Both the position numbers and the translations under genes were made by a program. The notes below the pieces were generated by a model. It did no database searches. It was not told where the DNA came from and saw nothing but the letters and a program-made list of their open reading frames with translations. A stretch of 64,000 nt of DNA. Source: Bacteroidaceae bacterium (GTDB lineage: Bacteria; Bacteroidota; Bacteroidia; Bacteroidales; Bacteroidaceae). Below, piece by piece: positions 47,216-56,362 of this stretch (the stretch's first letter is position 1; each line of letters opens with the position of its first letter). The stretch is taken from contig CAAHEN010000248.1 of NCBI GenBank assembly GCA_900772575.1, forward strand, positions 6,071-70,070, written 5' to 3'.

Positions 47216-48415
47216 TCATGATGTACGGCCAGGATATGCTTCCAAGGCTTTCTTCAGAACCAGCAACGCGTCTGTCAAGTCTTCCTTGTTCAGCACATAG
47301 GCGATGCGCACTTGGTCACGTCCGGCCCCCTCCGTCGTATAGAAGCCTGCGGCGGGCGCCATCATCACCGTTCGTCCTTCGAAATTGAAATCAGTCAGAC
47401 ACCACGCACAGAAGCGTTCGGCGTCGTCGACGGGTAATTTTGCGACAGTGTAGAATGCTCCCATCGGTATTGGCGAATACACCCCGGGTATGCGATTCAA
47501 TCCGTCAATCAGACATTTACGACGTTCGACATATTCCTCATATACATCAAGCGCATAATCCGCGGACGCATCGAGCGAAGCCTCTGCGACCAGTTGTCCC
47601 AGCAGAGGAGGACTCAGCCTGGCCTGACAGAATTTCATCACCGCGGCACGCACCTCTTCATTCTTTGTTATCAATGCCCCAATGCGTATGCCACACTCGC
47701 TATAGCGTTTTGACACAGAGTCTATCAGTACGACATTATTCTCTATGCCCTCCAGATGGCAAGCTGAAATATATGGAGATCCTGTATAGATGAATTCACG
47801 ATAGACCTCATCCGAAAAGAGGTAGAGGTCATACTTCTTTACAAGATCACGTATCTGATTCATCTCTCTGCGTGTATAGAGATAGCCTGTCGGGTTATTG
47901 GGATTGCATATCAATATGGCACGTGTACGCTCATTGATAAGTTCCTCGAATTTTTCGACCTTCGGCAACGAGAACCCTTCTTCGATAGTTGTCGCTATAG
48001 TCCGAATCTTCGCTCCAGCAGATATGGCAAATGCCATGTAATTCGCATAAGCGGGCTCTGGGACAATGATTTCGTCACCGGGATTCAGGCAAGACAGGAA
48101 AGCGAACAATACTGCCTCAGAACCGCCTGCGGTGATGATAATGTCGTCTGGTTCCAGATGGATATTATATTTGGCATAGTAGCCTGTGAGCTTCTTCCTA
48201 TAGCTATAAAAGCCTTGGCTTGGGCTATACTCCAACACCGTCCGGTCAATATGTGAAAGCACATCCAACCCTGCTTGCGGCGTAGGGAGGTCTGGCTGAC
48301 CAATATTCAGATGGTATACATGAACCCCCCGTTCCTTTGCAGCTGACGCTAATGGAGCTAATTTCCTGATTGGAGAAGCCGGCATTTCAATTGCCCGCTG
48401 AGATATATGTGGCAT
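47216..48415 (-). CDS. Class I/II pyridoxal-phosphate aminotransferase
   Basis: Fold-type I aminotransferase, probably acting on aspartate, alanine or related amino acids. The 399 residues show HLNIGQPDLPTP, the cofactor-binding ICNPNNPTGYLY, FSDEVYREF, and the Schiff-base lysine in DSVSKRYSECGIRIG, with an Arg for the substrate carboxylate near the end. ATG 48415 (MPHISQRAIEMP) is used because the -7 promoter box at 48438-48445 directly abuts the frame start at 48436, which would not be transcribed. It heads the run into the LolC-like, rpe, nrnA and aspS genes. Confidence 0.88.
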   Translation of the reverse strand: MPHISQRAIEMPASPIRKLAPLASAAKERGVHVYHLNIGQPDLPTPQAGLDVLSHIDRTVLEYSPSQGFYSYRKKLTGYYAKYNIHLEPDDIIITAGGSEAVLFAFLSCLNPGDEIIVPEPAYANYMAFAISAGAKIRTIATTIEEGFSLPKVEKFEELINERTRAILICNPNNPTGYLYTRREMNQIRDLVKKYDLYLFSDEVYREFIYTGSPYISACHLEGIENNVVLIDSVSKRYSECGIRIGALITKNEEVRAAVMKFCQARLSPPLLGQLVAEASLDASADYALDVYEEYVERRKCLIDGLNRIPGVYSPIPMGAFYTVAKLPVDDAERFCAWCLTDFNFEGRTVMMAPAAGFYTTEGAGRDQVRIAYVLNKEDLTDALLVLKKALEAYPGRTS

Positions 48416-48437
48416 TTCTTTACTTGCTTTACTCATG

Positions 48438-48445
48438 CAAATTTA
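48438..48445 (-). promoter_or_regulatory. -7 box of the aminotransferase gene
   Basis: Reads TAAATTTG on the minus strand. The -33 region has TTTC about 19 bases upstream. The predicted start of transcription lies near 48430, which supports ATG 48415. Confidence 0.6.
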
Positions 48446-48548
48446 GCGAAAACAGCCGATTGGGGAAAGGCTGCCATTGTTTTTGTTCCCAAGCCCTGAG
48501 AAATCGTCAGTATGAGAGAAATTGCATCCCCCGTCACAACGGCACCAT

Positions 48549-49304
48549 TTATGTCTCTACCAAGCAACCGGCCTTAAGCAATGCATGCCACAGACTATAG
48601 CGCGCTTCCTTGTTGAGGCGTTCCATCGCTGTGGCTACACTGTCTATGGCTGTCCGCTTCGACAAATGCTCGTAAGGACAAAGCTTCTTCAGCGGCTGAT
48701 AACGGCGCAACGTAGCCCAGCCGCGCAAATCGCTTTCTCTCACCATGCAAAGGGGGCGTACAATTGTGATGGGGAATTTCCGCATCGTCAAGCTGGCAGG
48801 CATTGTACTGAACGAGCCGGTAAAAGTCAAGTTCATAAGGGCTGTTCTCAATATGTCGTCTTGATGATGCCCCAATGCGATTTTATTGCAACCCAACTCT
48901 TGTGCCACCGAGAATAACAGTTTTCGACGGTGCCACGAACAGAGAAAACATGGTGTACGCCGCTCATTTCGGTCTGGAGTGAAATGAGCTGTACGAATGT
49001 GCAGATCCACACCAACGGCATCGGCCATCGCTTTCAAATAGGAAGTATCTGTCTCATAATCAATATTTCCCATTCTTACATGCAGAGCCGACAGACTGAA
49101 TTTGCCCCCACTGCGTTGCGCGGCTTCGCCAAGCAACTCGAGCAAGGCCAAAGAGTCTTTTCCACCCGATAACCCGAGAAGCACACGATCTCCAGTATTG
49201 ATGAGTTCAAACTGGCGGATACCAGACATCATATTCTTCCGGATATGGCGCTCCAACTTGTATGCAGGTGCCAGTTTCCGTGCAGTGACAGCCTGTTCCT
49301 GCAT
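48549..49304 (-). CDS. ttcA: TtcA-family tRNA sulfurtransferase (PP-loop ATPase)
   Basis: Predicted to thiolate a tRNA base; the family type enzyme makes 2-thiocytidine at position 32. The 251 residues have the PP-loop LSGGKDSLALL, the pair of cysteines in TPCFLCSWHRRKLL, the motif GHHQDDILRT and a further Cys in KLCPYEHL, the pattern of the iron-sulfur TtcA group. ATG 49304 starts one base after the yfcE stop (TGAAATG), indicating tight coupling. It is the last gene of the minus-strand run. The exact tRNA target is inferred from the family. Confidence 0.85.
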   Translation of the reverse strand: MQEQAVTARKLAPAYKLERHIRKNMMSGIRQFELINTGDRVLLGLSGGKDSLALLELLGEAAQRSGGKFSLSALHVRMGNIDYETDTSYLKAMADAVGVDLHIRTAHFTPDRNERRTPCFLCSWHRRKLLFSVAQELGCNKIALGHHQDDILRTALMNLTFTGSFSTMPASLTMRKFPITIVRPLCMVRESDLRGWATLRRYQPLKKLCPYEHLSKRTAIDSVATAMERLNKEARYSLWHALLKAGCLVET

Positions 49305-49305
49305 T

Positions 49306-49860
49306 TCAATAGACCTGTTCTTGCGCAAGTGGATCGCCGGTTTCAAAGTGCCGTACACTCAAAAGTCCGTCCTCAAGTGTGGCGAACGTAGGTGGGTTCC
49401 CCCCCTTGGGGAATGTCGGTGAGCCACTATTGCAAATAGCCGGCACAGTGCCGGTCTTGGGCTTTACGGTCCATAGGTGGGTATGCCCATAGAAGAATAC
49501 GTCTGCATTCGGTGCAGCAGGCATATTCTGCTCATTGTATATATGGCCATGAGTCAGGAACAAACGATGACGCCCATCTGTCACTACAGCATAATCCGAA
49601 AGACAAGGGAAAGGGAGAAGCATCTGATCCACTTCACTATCGCAGTTGCCGCGCACTGCCACAATGTCGGCAGCCCTCGCAGCTAGAGCTTGGGCCACTC
49701 CCATGGCATCGAGACCGGCCGGCAATCCGTTTCGGGGACCGTAATTGAGCAGATCCCCAAGCAGCAAGAGCATATCGTATTTGCCCTTGTCATAGTAATG
49801 AAGCACGTGTTCCAGAACGGGGAGTGAGCCGTGAATATCTGAGAGTATAAGAAAACGCAT
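49306..49860 (-). CDS. YfcE-type metallophosphoesterase
   Basis: A 184-residue calcineurin-like phosphodiesterase of the YfcE/MJ0936 family. It has the metal motifs SDIHG at the N-terminus, LGDLLNYGP, RGNCDSE, THGH and FYGHTHLW. E. coli YfcE acts on artificial phosphodiesters, and the natural substrate is unknown. ATG 49860 opens the conserved MRFLILSDIHG; a longer frame runs into the preceding gene. It starts 11 bases after the GNAT stop and abuts ttcA. Confidence 0.88.
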   Translation of the reverse strand: MRFLILSDIHGSLPVLEHVLHYYDKGKYDMLLLLGDLLNYGPRNGLPAGLDAMGVAQALAARAADIVAVRGNCDSEVDQMLLPFPCLSDYAVVTDGRHRLFLTHGHIYNEQNMPAAPNADVFFYGHTHLWTVKPKTGTVPAICNSGSPTFPKGGNPPTFATLEDGLLSVRHFETGDPLAQEQVY

Positions 49861-49871
49861 AAAGCTATAAA

Positions 49872-50492
49872 TTAAATAGTTAATGATGTATGGTGAGGTA
49901 CTTGGCCTATAGGCATATTCCAGCCATAGACCGTACGATACAGCAGATTTATAAATGACTGACGGCATGAGGCGAGCGTCTCCGGAACCGTCGTCATTAG
50001 ATTGAGTGGCAAACATTTGTCCGTCTGACGATATGGCGGCTGCAAGTAGTCGGCTGTATCCAATGTAAACCCATGGCGTTCATAAAAGCTGATACGCCGC
50101 TGTGCGATCAGCGTCTGCGGCGGCTCTACTTCAAGAACCAGTGGAATAGGCATCGCGGTACGCAGCTCATCTAGGATACGCCCCCCTATGCCTCCTCCTC
50201 GCTGTGATGCATCGATCGCAAAATGCTCAACATAGCAGAAGTTATCCAGGCGCCAGTGGCTGATAAACCCTGCGAATCTATCTCCACAAAGAATGGCATC
50301 AAGCCTGAAAGCGCCTTTTTCGTCAGCAAGGCGCTCCCATTCTTCAAGGTCACGACGCTCACATAAGGGGAATGCCGCTTCATAAAGTGCTGCCACGCGA
50401 TGCCATAATGGAGAGTGGCCGTCGACCGGTCGACGTACGAGCTGATCCTGAATCTCAGTCGTTCTGTTCACTTGGTTGGGAATGTCTGTCAT
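49872..50492 (-). CDS. GNAT-family N-acetyltransferase
   Basis: A 206-residue acetyltransferase of unknown substrate. The acetyl-CoA loop is ASQRGGGIGGRIL and the preceding strand CYVEHFAID; the later FYERHGFTLD is also typical. About 35 residues after the fold form an unusual C-terminal tail. The start overlaps the end of the YigZ gene by 38 bases, a long overlap, and no later ATG keeps the whole fold. It sits inside a seven-gene run. Confidence 0.8.
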   Translation of the reverse strand: MTDIPNQVNRTTEIQDQLVRRPVDGHSPLWHRVAALYEAAFPLCERRDLEEWERLADEKGAFRLDAILCGDRFAGFISHWRLDNFCYVEHFAIDASQRGGGIGGRILDELRTAMPIPLVLEVEPPQTLIAQRRISFYERHGFTLDTADYLQPPYRQTDKCLPLNLMTTVPETLASCRQSFINLLYRTVYGWNMPIGQVPHHTSLTI

Positions 50493-51102
50493 CTTGCTCT
50501 ATGAAATGAAGGGTGAATATCTTGCTGAGTCGCTGTCGCAACTGTGGCTCTTGACTCAAACGCACAGCGACTGTAATGACATTGCAGGTTGCTGTATAGT
50601 CATGGCTGACGAAGGACGCATTATTGTCTCTGACACAACGCATGGCAGCATCCGCATCGGCATATGGCACACTGAAACAGAGCTGCGCCGTGATGACTCG
50701 TTCTGCCTTCTTGGCCTGAATGAGTGCCTCTGCAGCTGCCGTCTTATACGCTACTGCAAGCCGGCTCGTGCCTAGCTTCACACCGCCAAAGTAGCGGATG
50801 ACCACTACGAGTGCATCCGTGACTCCTGCGGCTCGAATCTGTTGGGCAATAGGGCGTCCAGCAGTTCCACTTGGTTCGCCATCATCATTTTGCCGCGTGC
50901 GGTTACCGCCAGGATCCAAGGCATAGGCATAGCAAATATGCCGAGCGTCATAATAGCGACGACGATACTCTGAAACGATGCCCTTCACCTGCTGCTCGTC
51001 GTCCACATGGTGCGCATATGCGATGAACCGACTCCGGCTTTCAGTGTATTGTGCCTCGCCCATTTCAGCGATAGTCAGATATGAATCCACAAGGCCTGCC
51101 AT
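50455..51102 (-). CDS. YigZ/IMPACT-family protein
   Basis: A 215-residue member of UPF0029, related to eukaryotic IMPACT. Residues about 15-135 contain the signature ESRSRFIAYAHHV, DGEPSGTAGRPI and VVVIRYFGGVKLGTSRL, then a smaller C-terminal domain. The bacterial function is not settled, but links to ribosomes or nucleotides have been suggested. It follows ettA by 15 bases, which is in keeping with a translation-related role, and overlaps the GNAT gene. Confidence 0.88.
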   Translation of the reverse strand: MAGLVDSYLTIAEMGEAQYTESRSRFIAYAHHVDDEQQVKGIVSEYRRRYYDARHICYAYALDPGGNRTRQNDDGEPSGTAGRPIAQQIRAAGVTDALVVVIRYFGGVKLGTSRLAVAYKTAAAEALIQAKKAERVITAQLCFSVPYADADAAMRCVRDNNASFVSHDYTATCNVITVAVRLSQEPQLRQRLSKIFTLHFIEQDDRHSQPSEQND

Positions 51103-51117
51103 GGCGTCATTCTGTGA

Positions 51118-52809
51118 TTAATCCAAGCTGCGATACTTCAGCCTCTTGGGTTCTTCGACACCAAGACGCTTAGCCTTATTGGCCTCATAATCACTGTATG
51201 AGCCTTCAAAATATACCACATTCCCGTCTCCTTCAAAAGAAAGGATGTGGGTACATATACGGTCAAGGAACCAGCGGTCATGACTGATGACAACAGCACA
51301 GCCGGCAAAAGCCTCAAGTCCTTCTTCGAGCGCTCTCAGCGTATTGACATCGATATCATTGGTCGGCTCGTCGAGCAGGAGTACATTGCCCTCCTCTTTC
51401 AATGCCAGAGCAAGATGCAGGCGGTTGCGCTCACCGCCAGAAAGCACACCGCATTTTTTCTCTTGGTCGGCACCACTGAAATTGAATTTGCTGATGTAGG
51501 CACGGGCGTTGATGTCACGCCCCCCAATACGCAAGAGTTCATTTCCGCCACTAATCACTTCGTAAACAGACTGTTCTGGATCGATGTCGCTGTGTTGCTG
51601 GTCAACATAGGCGAGTTTGACGGTCTCTCCTACTTCAAATGTCCCAGAGTCCGGCTTATCCAGTCCCATGATGAGGCGGAAGAGCGTCGTCTTTCCAGCC
51701 CCGTTCGGTCCAATCACGCCAATGATGCCTCCTTGGGGTAGAGAGAAGTTGAGATCAGAGAAAAGCACTTTATCGCCATAGGTTTTTGCCACATGCTCGG
51801 CATTGATGACCTTGTGTCCAAGCCTAGGCCCATTGGGGATATATATTTCCAGTTGCTGCTCCTTCTCTTTCTGATCCTCGTTGAGCATGCGATCGTAGGC
51901 CGAGAGGCGGGCCTTCCCCTTTGCCTGACGGGCCTTGGGGGCCATGCGCACCCATTCAAGCTCGCGCTCCAACGTCTTTCGGCGCTTGCTCGCCACCTTC
52001 TCTTCCTGTTCCATACGCTTGGTTTTCTGCTCGAGCCATGAGGAGTAATTTCCCTTCCAAGGAATGCCCTCCCCCCTGTCCAGTTCCAATATCCATCCTG
52101 CCACATCGTCGAGGAAGTAACGGTCGTGGGTTACAGCGATGACAGTTCCTTCATATTGGTTCAAATGCTGTTCGAGCCAGTCTATACTCTCCGCGTCGAG
52201 GTGGTTGGTCGGCTCGTCAAGCAGGAGTACGTCCGGTTTTTGAAGCAGAAGTCGGCAGAGCGCCACGCGCCGACGCTCACCACCAGACAGGTGTGCGGTC
52301 TTTTGGTCGGCCGGCGGCAGGCGTAATGCAGCCATTGCACGTTCGAGCCTACTGTCAAGATTCCAAGCGTCAGTCGCATCAAGGATGTCTTGCAGTTCTG
52401 CCTGACGGGCAAACAAGCGATTCATCTTACTTTCATCCTCATAGTACTCCGGCAGACCGAACTTCAGATTGATATCTTCATACTCCTGCAGGGCATCGAC
52501 TACGGGCTTGACGCCTTCACGAACCACCTCTATGACCGTCTTTTCGGGATCCAGTTGCGGATCCTGCGGCAAATACCCCACTGTGTAGCCGGGTGAGAAC
52601 ACCACTTGCCCCTGATAGTCTTGGTCGATTCCGGCAATGATCTTCATCAGCGTCGACTTCCCAGCGCCGTTCAGACCTATAATTCCGATCTTGGCTCCAT
52701 AGAAGAAGGAGAGATAGATGTTCTTTAGAACCTGTTTGTTTGTTTGGCGGATAGTCTTTGAAAGACCCACCATTGAGAATATGATTTTCTTATCGTCAAC
52801 CGTAGCCAT
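51118..52809 (-). CDS. ettA: Energy-dependent translational throttle protein EttA (ABC-F)
   Basis: Binds the ribosomal exit site and restrains translation when ATP is low. The 563 residues hold two ABC modules. The first has GLNGAGKST, LSGGERRRVALC and LLLDEPTNHLDAESI. The second has GPNGAGKTT, LSGGERNRLHLAL and LLLDEPTNDIDVNT. A linker between them is rich in Lys, Arg and Glu (KRRKTLERELEWVRM). There are no membrane segments, as expected for ABC-F proteins. It lies 78 bases after the TPR gene and 15 before yigZ. Confidence 0.95.
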   Translation of the reverse strand: MATVDDKKIIFSMVGLSKTIRQTNKQVLKNIYLSFFYGAKIGIIGLNGAGKSTLMKIIAGIDQDYQGQVVFSPGYTVGYLPQDPQLDPEKTVIEVVREGVKPVVDALQEYEDINLKFGLPEYYEDESKMNRLFARQAELQDILDATDAWNLDSRLERAMAALRLPPADQKTAHLSGGERRRVALCRLLLQKPDVLLLDEPTNHLDAESIDWLEQHLNQYEGTVIAVTHDRYFLDDVAGWILELDRGEGIPWKGNYSSWLEQKTKRMEQEEKVASKRRKTLERELEWVRMAPKARQAKGKARLSAYDRMLNEDQKEKEQQLEIYIPNGPRLGHKVINAEHVAKTYGDKVLFSDLNFSLPQGGIIGVIGPNGAGKTTLFRLIMGLDKPDSGTFEVGETVKLAYVDQQHSDIDPEQSVYEVISGGNELLRIGGRDINARAYISKFNFSGADQEKKCGVLSGGERNRLHLALALKEEGNVLLLDEPTNDIDVNTLRALEEGLEAFAGCAVVISHDRWFLDRICTHILSFEGDGNVVYFEGSYSDYEANKAKRLGVEEPKRLKYRSLD

Positions 52810-52887
52810 GTGTCTTAATTATATATGTTTATGAGTTGCGGTGATTGAATGAGTTGTGGCAATAATTCGTGTGTAGCGTGCAGTGAA

Positions 52888-55008
52888 TCATGATGTCGGC
52901 CCATTGCGTCTCAGGAGATCCTCCATCACGCGAAGTTCGTCAGCGTCAATGCCCCTTGCGATGAGCAGCTCGCGATCTGCCGCAAAGATATCGGCCTCGA
53001 GGCTGTCATTGGGAGCTAGCGCAATGAATGTCTTATAGCGTTGCACTGCCTCACGCATGTTTCCGCTCAGCCATGCGGCATGCCCGGCATTGAGGTAGTC
53101 TTCACGTATAGGCGCCGCACCTAGCAAGTGGCTGTAGTATTTCTCGGCATTTTCATCTTGCCCAAGCTGGAGAAAACTCCAAGCCATGGCACGCAGGATG
53201 CGACTATCATCAGGTCGAAGATAGTAGGCTCGGAAGAGCGATTTCAGGGCCAAGTCAAATTCACGCGTGGCAATATAGCATTCTCCACGGCGAAGGGAAA
53301 CATCCGCCGCTTCAGGCTCCAAGCGCTCCAGCTCAGCATAGGTGGCCTGTGCAGCTGTAAGTTGGCCTACACGGCGCTGGCAGGCTGCCAATTGCCTGAG
53401 TGTCCAGACCGATGACGGCTGCATGAGACTGGCCCGTTCATAGGCCTCGATGGCTTTGGCGTAATCACAGAGGGCCTGATGGCAATAGCCCATCTTCTGA
53501 AACACCTGCGCTGAGGGCTCCATGTGGGCAAACAGGCGCAAGGCTATCGTGTAGTTCTCCATACTGAAACAGGCATCTGCCAGTTCTGCAAGGCGGGGCG
53601 AGCTGACAATGATGTCGGCCAAGGCAGGATAATCAATCAGTAGCAGATCGCATTTGAAAGGATCCGCGTATCCATCACGGCCACGATAGAGCGTGAAGAA
53701 GCGATAGAGATCCTGTATATAGCTGCGCAAACTGGCTGTCAGCGTATCACCCTCAGCAGTAGCGCCGTTTCTCAAGAGATTGCCCAAGTCACCGCCCTCT
53801 GCCCCAAGGGCCTCAGCAAGACCTGAGTTCATGAGAGCACCGTTCCAGAGCATCATAAAGCTGAAAGCATATTTATCGGTGTCGCAGGTCCTTGAATTGG
53901 CTGAAAGAAACTTTTCCACCCCTTCTATACCTTTGAGGTTCACTAAGTCAGGATGGGTGGTGGTGTAAGGCCAGAACCAGTTGGTTGCGACATTGAAGAA
54001 GCTGAAGCGCTGCTGGAGCTGCTTGAAGAGTCCGAGCGACACGTCGACACCGCGCTTATGCAGTTCGGCCACTTCCTTCATCTTATCCGACAATCCGTTT
54101 GTAGCATTCTCCCATTCTGGATTGCCTGACAGGCGGGTCAGCTCCTCTTGCCAATCTCCCAAACTCAGGCCCTTGTCCCTAAGTTTAAAATCACGGGCAT
54201 GCTTCATTACCTCTGGCATGATTTCATTTTCCAGCTTACGCTCCACGCGCTTGGCATCTGGCGCCAAAAGCAGAAAGGCCTGAAGATCTATCATGGCATT
54301 TTGGAGACCAGAACTATAAACGAAGCCAACAAACCGCTCCTGCGGTTCGGCAGCTAGGTCACACGGCGTCGGCCAACGCAATAGAACCATCACGACCCCT
54401 ACCAGTGCACGGGCCTGCAATACTGGCGTCTTCACCACCAACTCAAGGACATCGATAAGGAAAGTAAGCTTGAGGCTATCAAAATAATGCAGCGTGGCAA
54501 GCGTCGTCGCGGAAATGATGAGACATCTCCTGCTATCATCTGCTTCTTCAAAGAGTCTTCGCACGGCTTCCACGTCAGCGTGCTCCCATATTCCTGACAC
54601 ATGAATTGCGTCAAAGATCACACGAGAACTGATTGTCTGTGTTTCGGCCATGTCACACAACTTCTGCGGCACTTGCATTCGGCGAAGTGTAGCTGCGGTA
54701 AGAGCATAGTCCGTACGCCCCGTCGTCTGGCGGAGCTCGCCCTCACGACGCATACTTTGCCAGACAGTATAGGCCTGCAAAAGGAAACGCCTGAAAAGAG
54801 TCGTGCGCCCCTCATCGGCATAGCCTTGTGCCATATAGTCAAGCAGCCGGTCATAGTCAGTGCGGATGGCGGCCAAGGCATCAGCCGCTTGGGACGTACC
54901 GCTATAGGCCAACATGCCTTCCAACGCAATGAGAGCATCGGCCAAACGGTGTTCATCAAGCGCCAGCCGCGCATCGTCAGTCAGTATTTTGAAAGTATTG
55001 TCATCCAT
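52888..55008 (-). CDS. Tetratricopeptide-repeat protein
   Basis: A 706-residue cytoplasmic-looking protein of unknown function, with no signal peptide. Residues about 500-690 form at least four TPR-like helical pairs, for example YCHQALCDYAKAIEAYERA, LRRGECYIATREFDLALKS and WSFLQLGQDENAEKYYSHL. The N-terminal 480 residues are helical and not recognised. Such proteins scaffold complexes. It follows the solute-binding lipoprotein gene by 11 bases and precedes ettA. Confidence 0.75.
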   Translation of the reverse strand: MDDNTFKILTDDARLALDEHRLADALIALEGMLAYSGTSQAADALAAIRTDYDRLLDYMAQGYADEGRTTLFRRFLLQAYTVWQSMRREGELRQTTGRTDYALTAATLRRMQVPQKLCDMAETQTISSRVIFDAIHVSGIWEHADVEAVRRLFEEADDSRRCLIISATTLATLHYFDSLKLTFLIDVLELVVKTPVLQARALVGVVMVLLRWPTPCDLAAEPQERFVGFVYSSGLQNAMIDLQAFLLLAPDAKRVERKLENEIMPEVMKHARDFKLRDKGLSLGDWQEELTRLSGNPEWENATNGLSDKMKEVAELHKRGVDVSLGLFKQLQQRFSFFNVATNWFWPYTTTHPDLVNLKGIEGVEKFLSANSRTCDTDKYAFSFMMLWNGALMNSGLAEALGAEGGDLGNLLRNGATAEGDTLTASLRSYIQDLYRFFTLYRGRDGYADPFKCDLLLIDYPALADIIVSSPRLAELADACFSMENYTIALRLFAHMEPSAQVFQKMGYCHQALCDYAKAIEAYERASLMQPSSVWTLRQLAACQRRVGQLTAAQATYAELERLEPEAADVSLRRGECYIATREFDLALKSLFRAYYLRPDDSRILRAMAWSFLQLGQDENAEKYYSHLLGAAPIREDYLNAGHAAWLSGNMREAVQRYKTFIALAPNDSLEADIFAADRELLIARGIDADELRVMEDLLRRNGPTS

Positions 55009-55019
55009 GGGTTTAGCAG

Positions 55020-55937
55020 TTAATGAACCGAGCTATGCCTTGCCTTTGAACCTGAGCGTACAGTAGGACGGCTGGCATGTTCGAACTTTGGCCAAGTGAG
55101 GCTGTCGACAGCCGCCGGGGTAAGCCCATAAGTGCCGAGCAGTATATCGCGAGCGGCGCCTTTTCCCCGGGCATTGAGCGAGTCCACAGCCATATCATAG
55201 GATTTGAGTAGAGCGTTTGCCTGCACATCTGCCCGTTTGTGTAGTTTACCGACGACCAAGCAGGCCATGACAGGCTCAGCCGCAGACGTCCACAGCACAC
55301 GGTGTCCAGCGGCACGGGCCATGCTCGCGTAAGGCTCCGGCAATATAGCAGCATCCAACTGATCCTCATCGAGCATGGTTGTACGAAGATGAAGACTGTT
55401 GATCTGTGGACGCATGACATTGGCGGGGGGAATACCGGCTACAGCCGCTACCTTCTCTAGCCAATATTGGGCTGCAGAGACACGTGAGGCGCCAATGGTA
55501 TGCAGTGCCAGCTGAGGAAGCGACTTAATGCGAAGATGCCCACAAACGACAAGGGAATACTGTCGCGGCAAAGATTGCACAGCCTCCAGCTGTTGCCCTT
55601 CTCGTGCCATTGCGGCAAGACGCTTTTCATCCGTCACGCCGAAGGCCTGTGTCCGTCCAATGATGGCAGTGTCACAGTCACGTTGAGAGTCAAATGACAG
55701 GACTCTGACCGTCAGGGAATGACGACTAAAATAGCCACGTTCAGCGGCATAATAGTAAGGTAGGCAATCCATTGTCGGCAATAATGCCAACGCAACAATG
55801 GAGGTGTCGTTGGCTGTGGCAATATGCTGTGCCGGCTGGGAATGCGACTTTTCCGTAGACGACTGGCAGCTTGCCAACCCCAAAGCCAGTATGATGACAA
55901 GGCTGCAAACCAGATGAGACATGATGGCCGTAGGCAT
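55020..55937 (-). CDS. NMT1/THI5-like solute-binding lipoprotein
   Basis: A 305-residue lipoprotein with lipobox LGLASC near residue 24. Features such as PYYYAAERGYFSRHSLTVRV and DAAILPEPYASMARAAGH place it among NMT1/THI5-like periplasmic binding proteins, which bind small molecules such as thiamine precursors or sulfonates. No permease or ATPase lies beside it, so the partners are elsewhere or the protein has another role. ATG 55937 is used because a perfect promoter at 55963-55993 excludes the frame start at 55976; ATG 55922 is also possible. It leads the TPR-ettA-yigZ-GNAT-yfcE-ttcA run. Confidence 0.8.
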   Translation of the reverse strand: MPTAIMSHLVCSLVIILALGLASCQSSTEKSHSQPAQHIATANDTSIVALALLPTMDCLPYYYAAERGYFSRHSLTVRVLSFDSQRDCDTAIIGRTQAFGVTDEKRLAAMAREGQQLEAVQSLPRQYSLVVCGHLRIKSLPQLALHTIGASRVSAAQYWLEKVAAVAGIPPANVMRPQINSLHLRTTMLDEDQLDAAILPEPYASMARAAGHRVLWTSAAEPVMACLVVGKLHKRADVQANALLKSYDMAVDSLNARGKGAARDILLGTYGLTPAAVDSLTWPKFEHASRPTVRSGSKARHSSVH

Positions 55938-55962
55938 ATAAGAGGTCTTTTTATTATGGGCG

Positions 55963-55993
55963 CAAAGATACGACAAAATAAGGTAGGAACAAA
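55963..55993 (-). promoter_or_regulatory. Perfect Bacteroidetes promoter for the seven-gene minus-strand run
   Basis: On the minus strand TTTG (55990-55993), a 19-base spacer and TATCTTTG (55963-55970). Transcription would begin near 55956, giving a leader of about 20 bases. Confidence 0.85.
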
Positions 55994-56003
55994 GGCTGAC
56001 AGA

Positions 56004-56132
56004 CTATTCATCTTTGAAACACAGCGTAGCGATTGCGTCCACAAATGTCGATTTCCATTCCTCATAGAGTTCTTGGCCCATGTGGACGTCGTCTGTTTTA
56101 CGGACGGCTGTTGCATCGGTTAGAGAATACAT
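56004..56132 (-). CDS. Possible 42-residue peptide or gene remnant
   Basis: A short minus-strand frame starting MYSLTDATAVRK and ending VDAIATLCFKDE. An AGGAGG sequence lies two bases before the ATG, unusual in a genome where other genes lack such sites. The frame is open for about 18 more codons upstream (including PYAFIGTLQQEG), so it may instead be the end of a decayed gene. I do not recognise it. It ends ten bases before the -33 box of the next promoter. The rest of 56133-56301 shows nothing. Confidence 0.25.
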   Translation of the reverse strand: MYSLTDATAVRKTDDVHMGQELYEEWKSTFVDAIATLCFKDE

Positions 56133-56301
56133 GCCCTCCTGCTGCAATGTCCCGATAAAGGCATACGGAGCGCTGTCCGCATCACAAGCTCAGGCCCGCA
56201 GTTCCAACTGAAGACCTCCCATATTTGGCTACATCAGGAAACCAACAGGGAACATTGCCGCTACGCGTATCTGCCCAAGATACAAAAAACGCCTGTTTTT
56301 A

Positions 56302-56333
56302 CTTGGTTCTGTGGCCATCATACTGTAACTTTG
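56302..56333 (+). promoter_or_regulatory. Promoter of the purH-type gene and the mre cluster
   Basis: CTTG at 56302-56305, a 20-base spacer and TAACTTTG at 56326-56333. The leader to ATG 56363 is about 25 bases. Confidence 0.7.
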
Positions 56334-56362
56334 CATCCGAAAACTTTTAGCTAAAATACATT

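Noticed and set aside
48416..48436. Seven-codon N-terminal extension of the aminotransferase
   Set aside because: It abuts the -7 box and would be at or before the transcription start; the conserved N-terminus begins at 48415.
55938..55976. Upstream start for the solute-binding lipoprotein
   Set aside because: The start would lie in the -7 box of the perfect promoter at 55963-55993, so it could not be transcribed.
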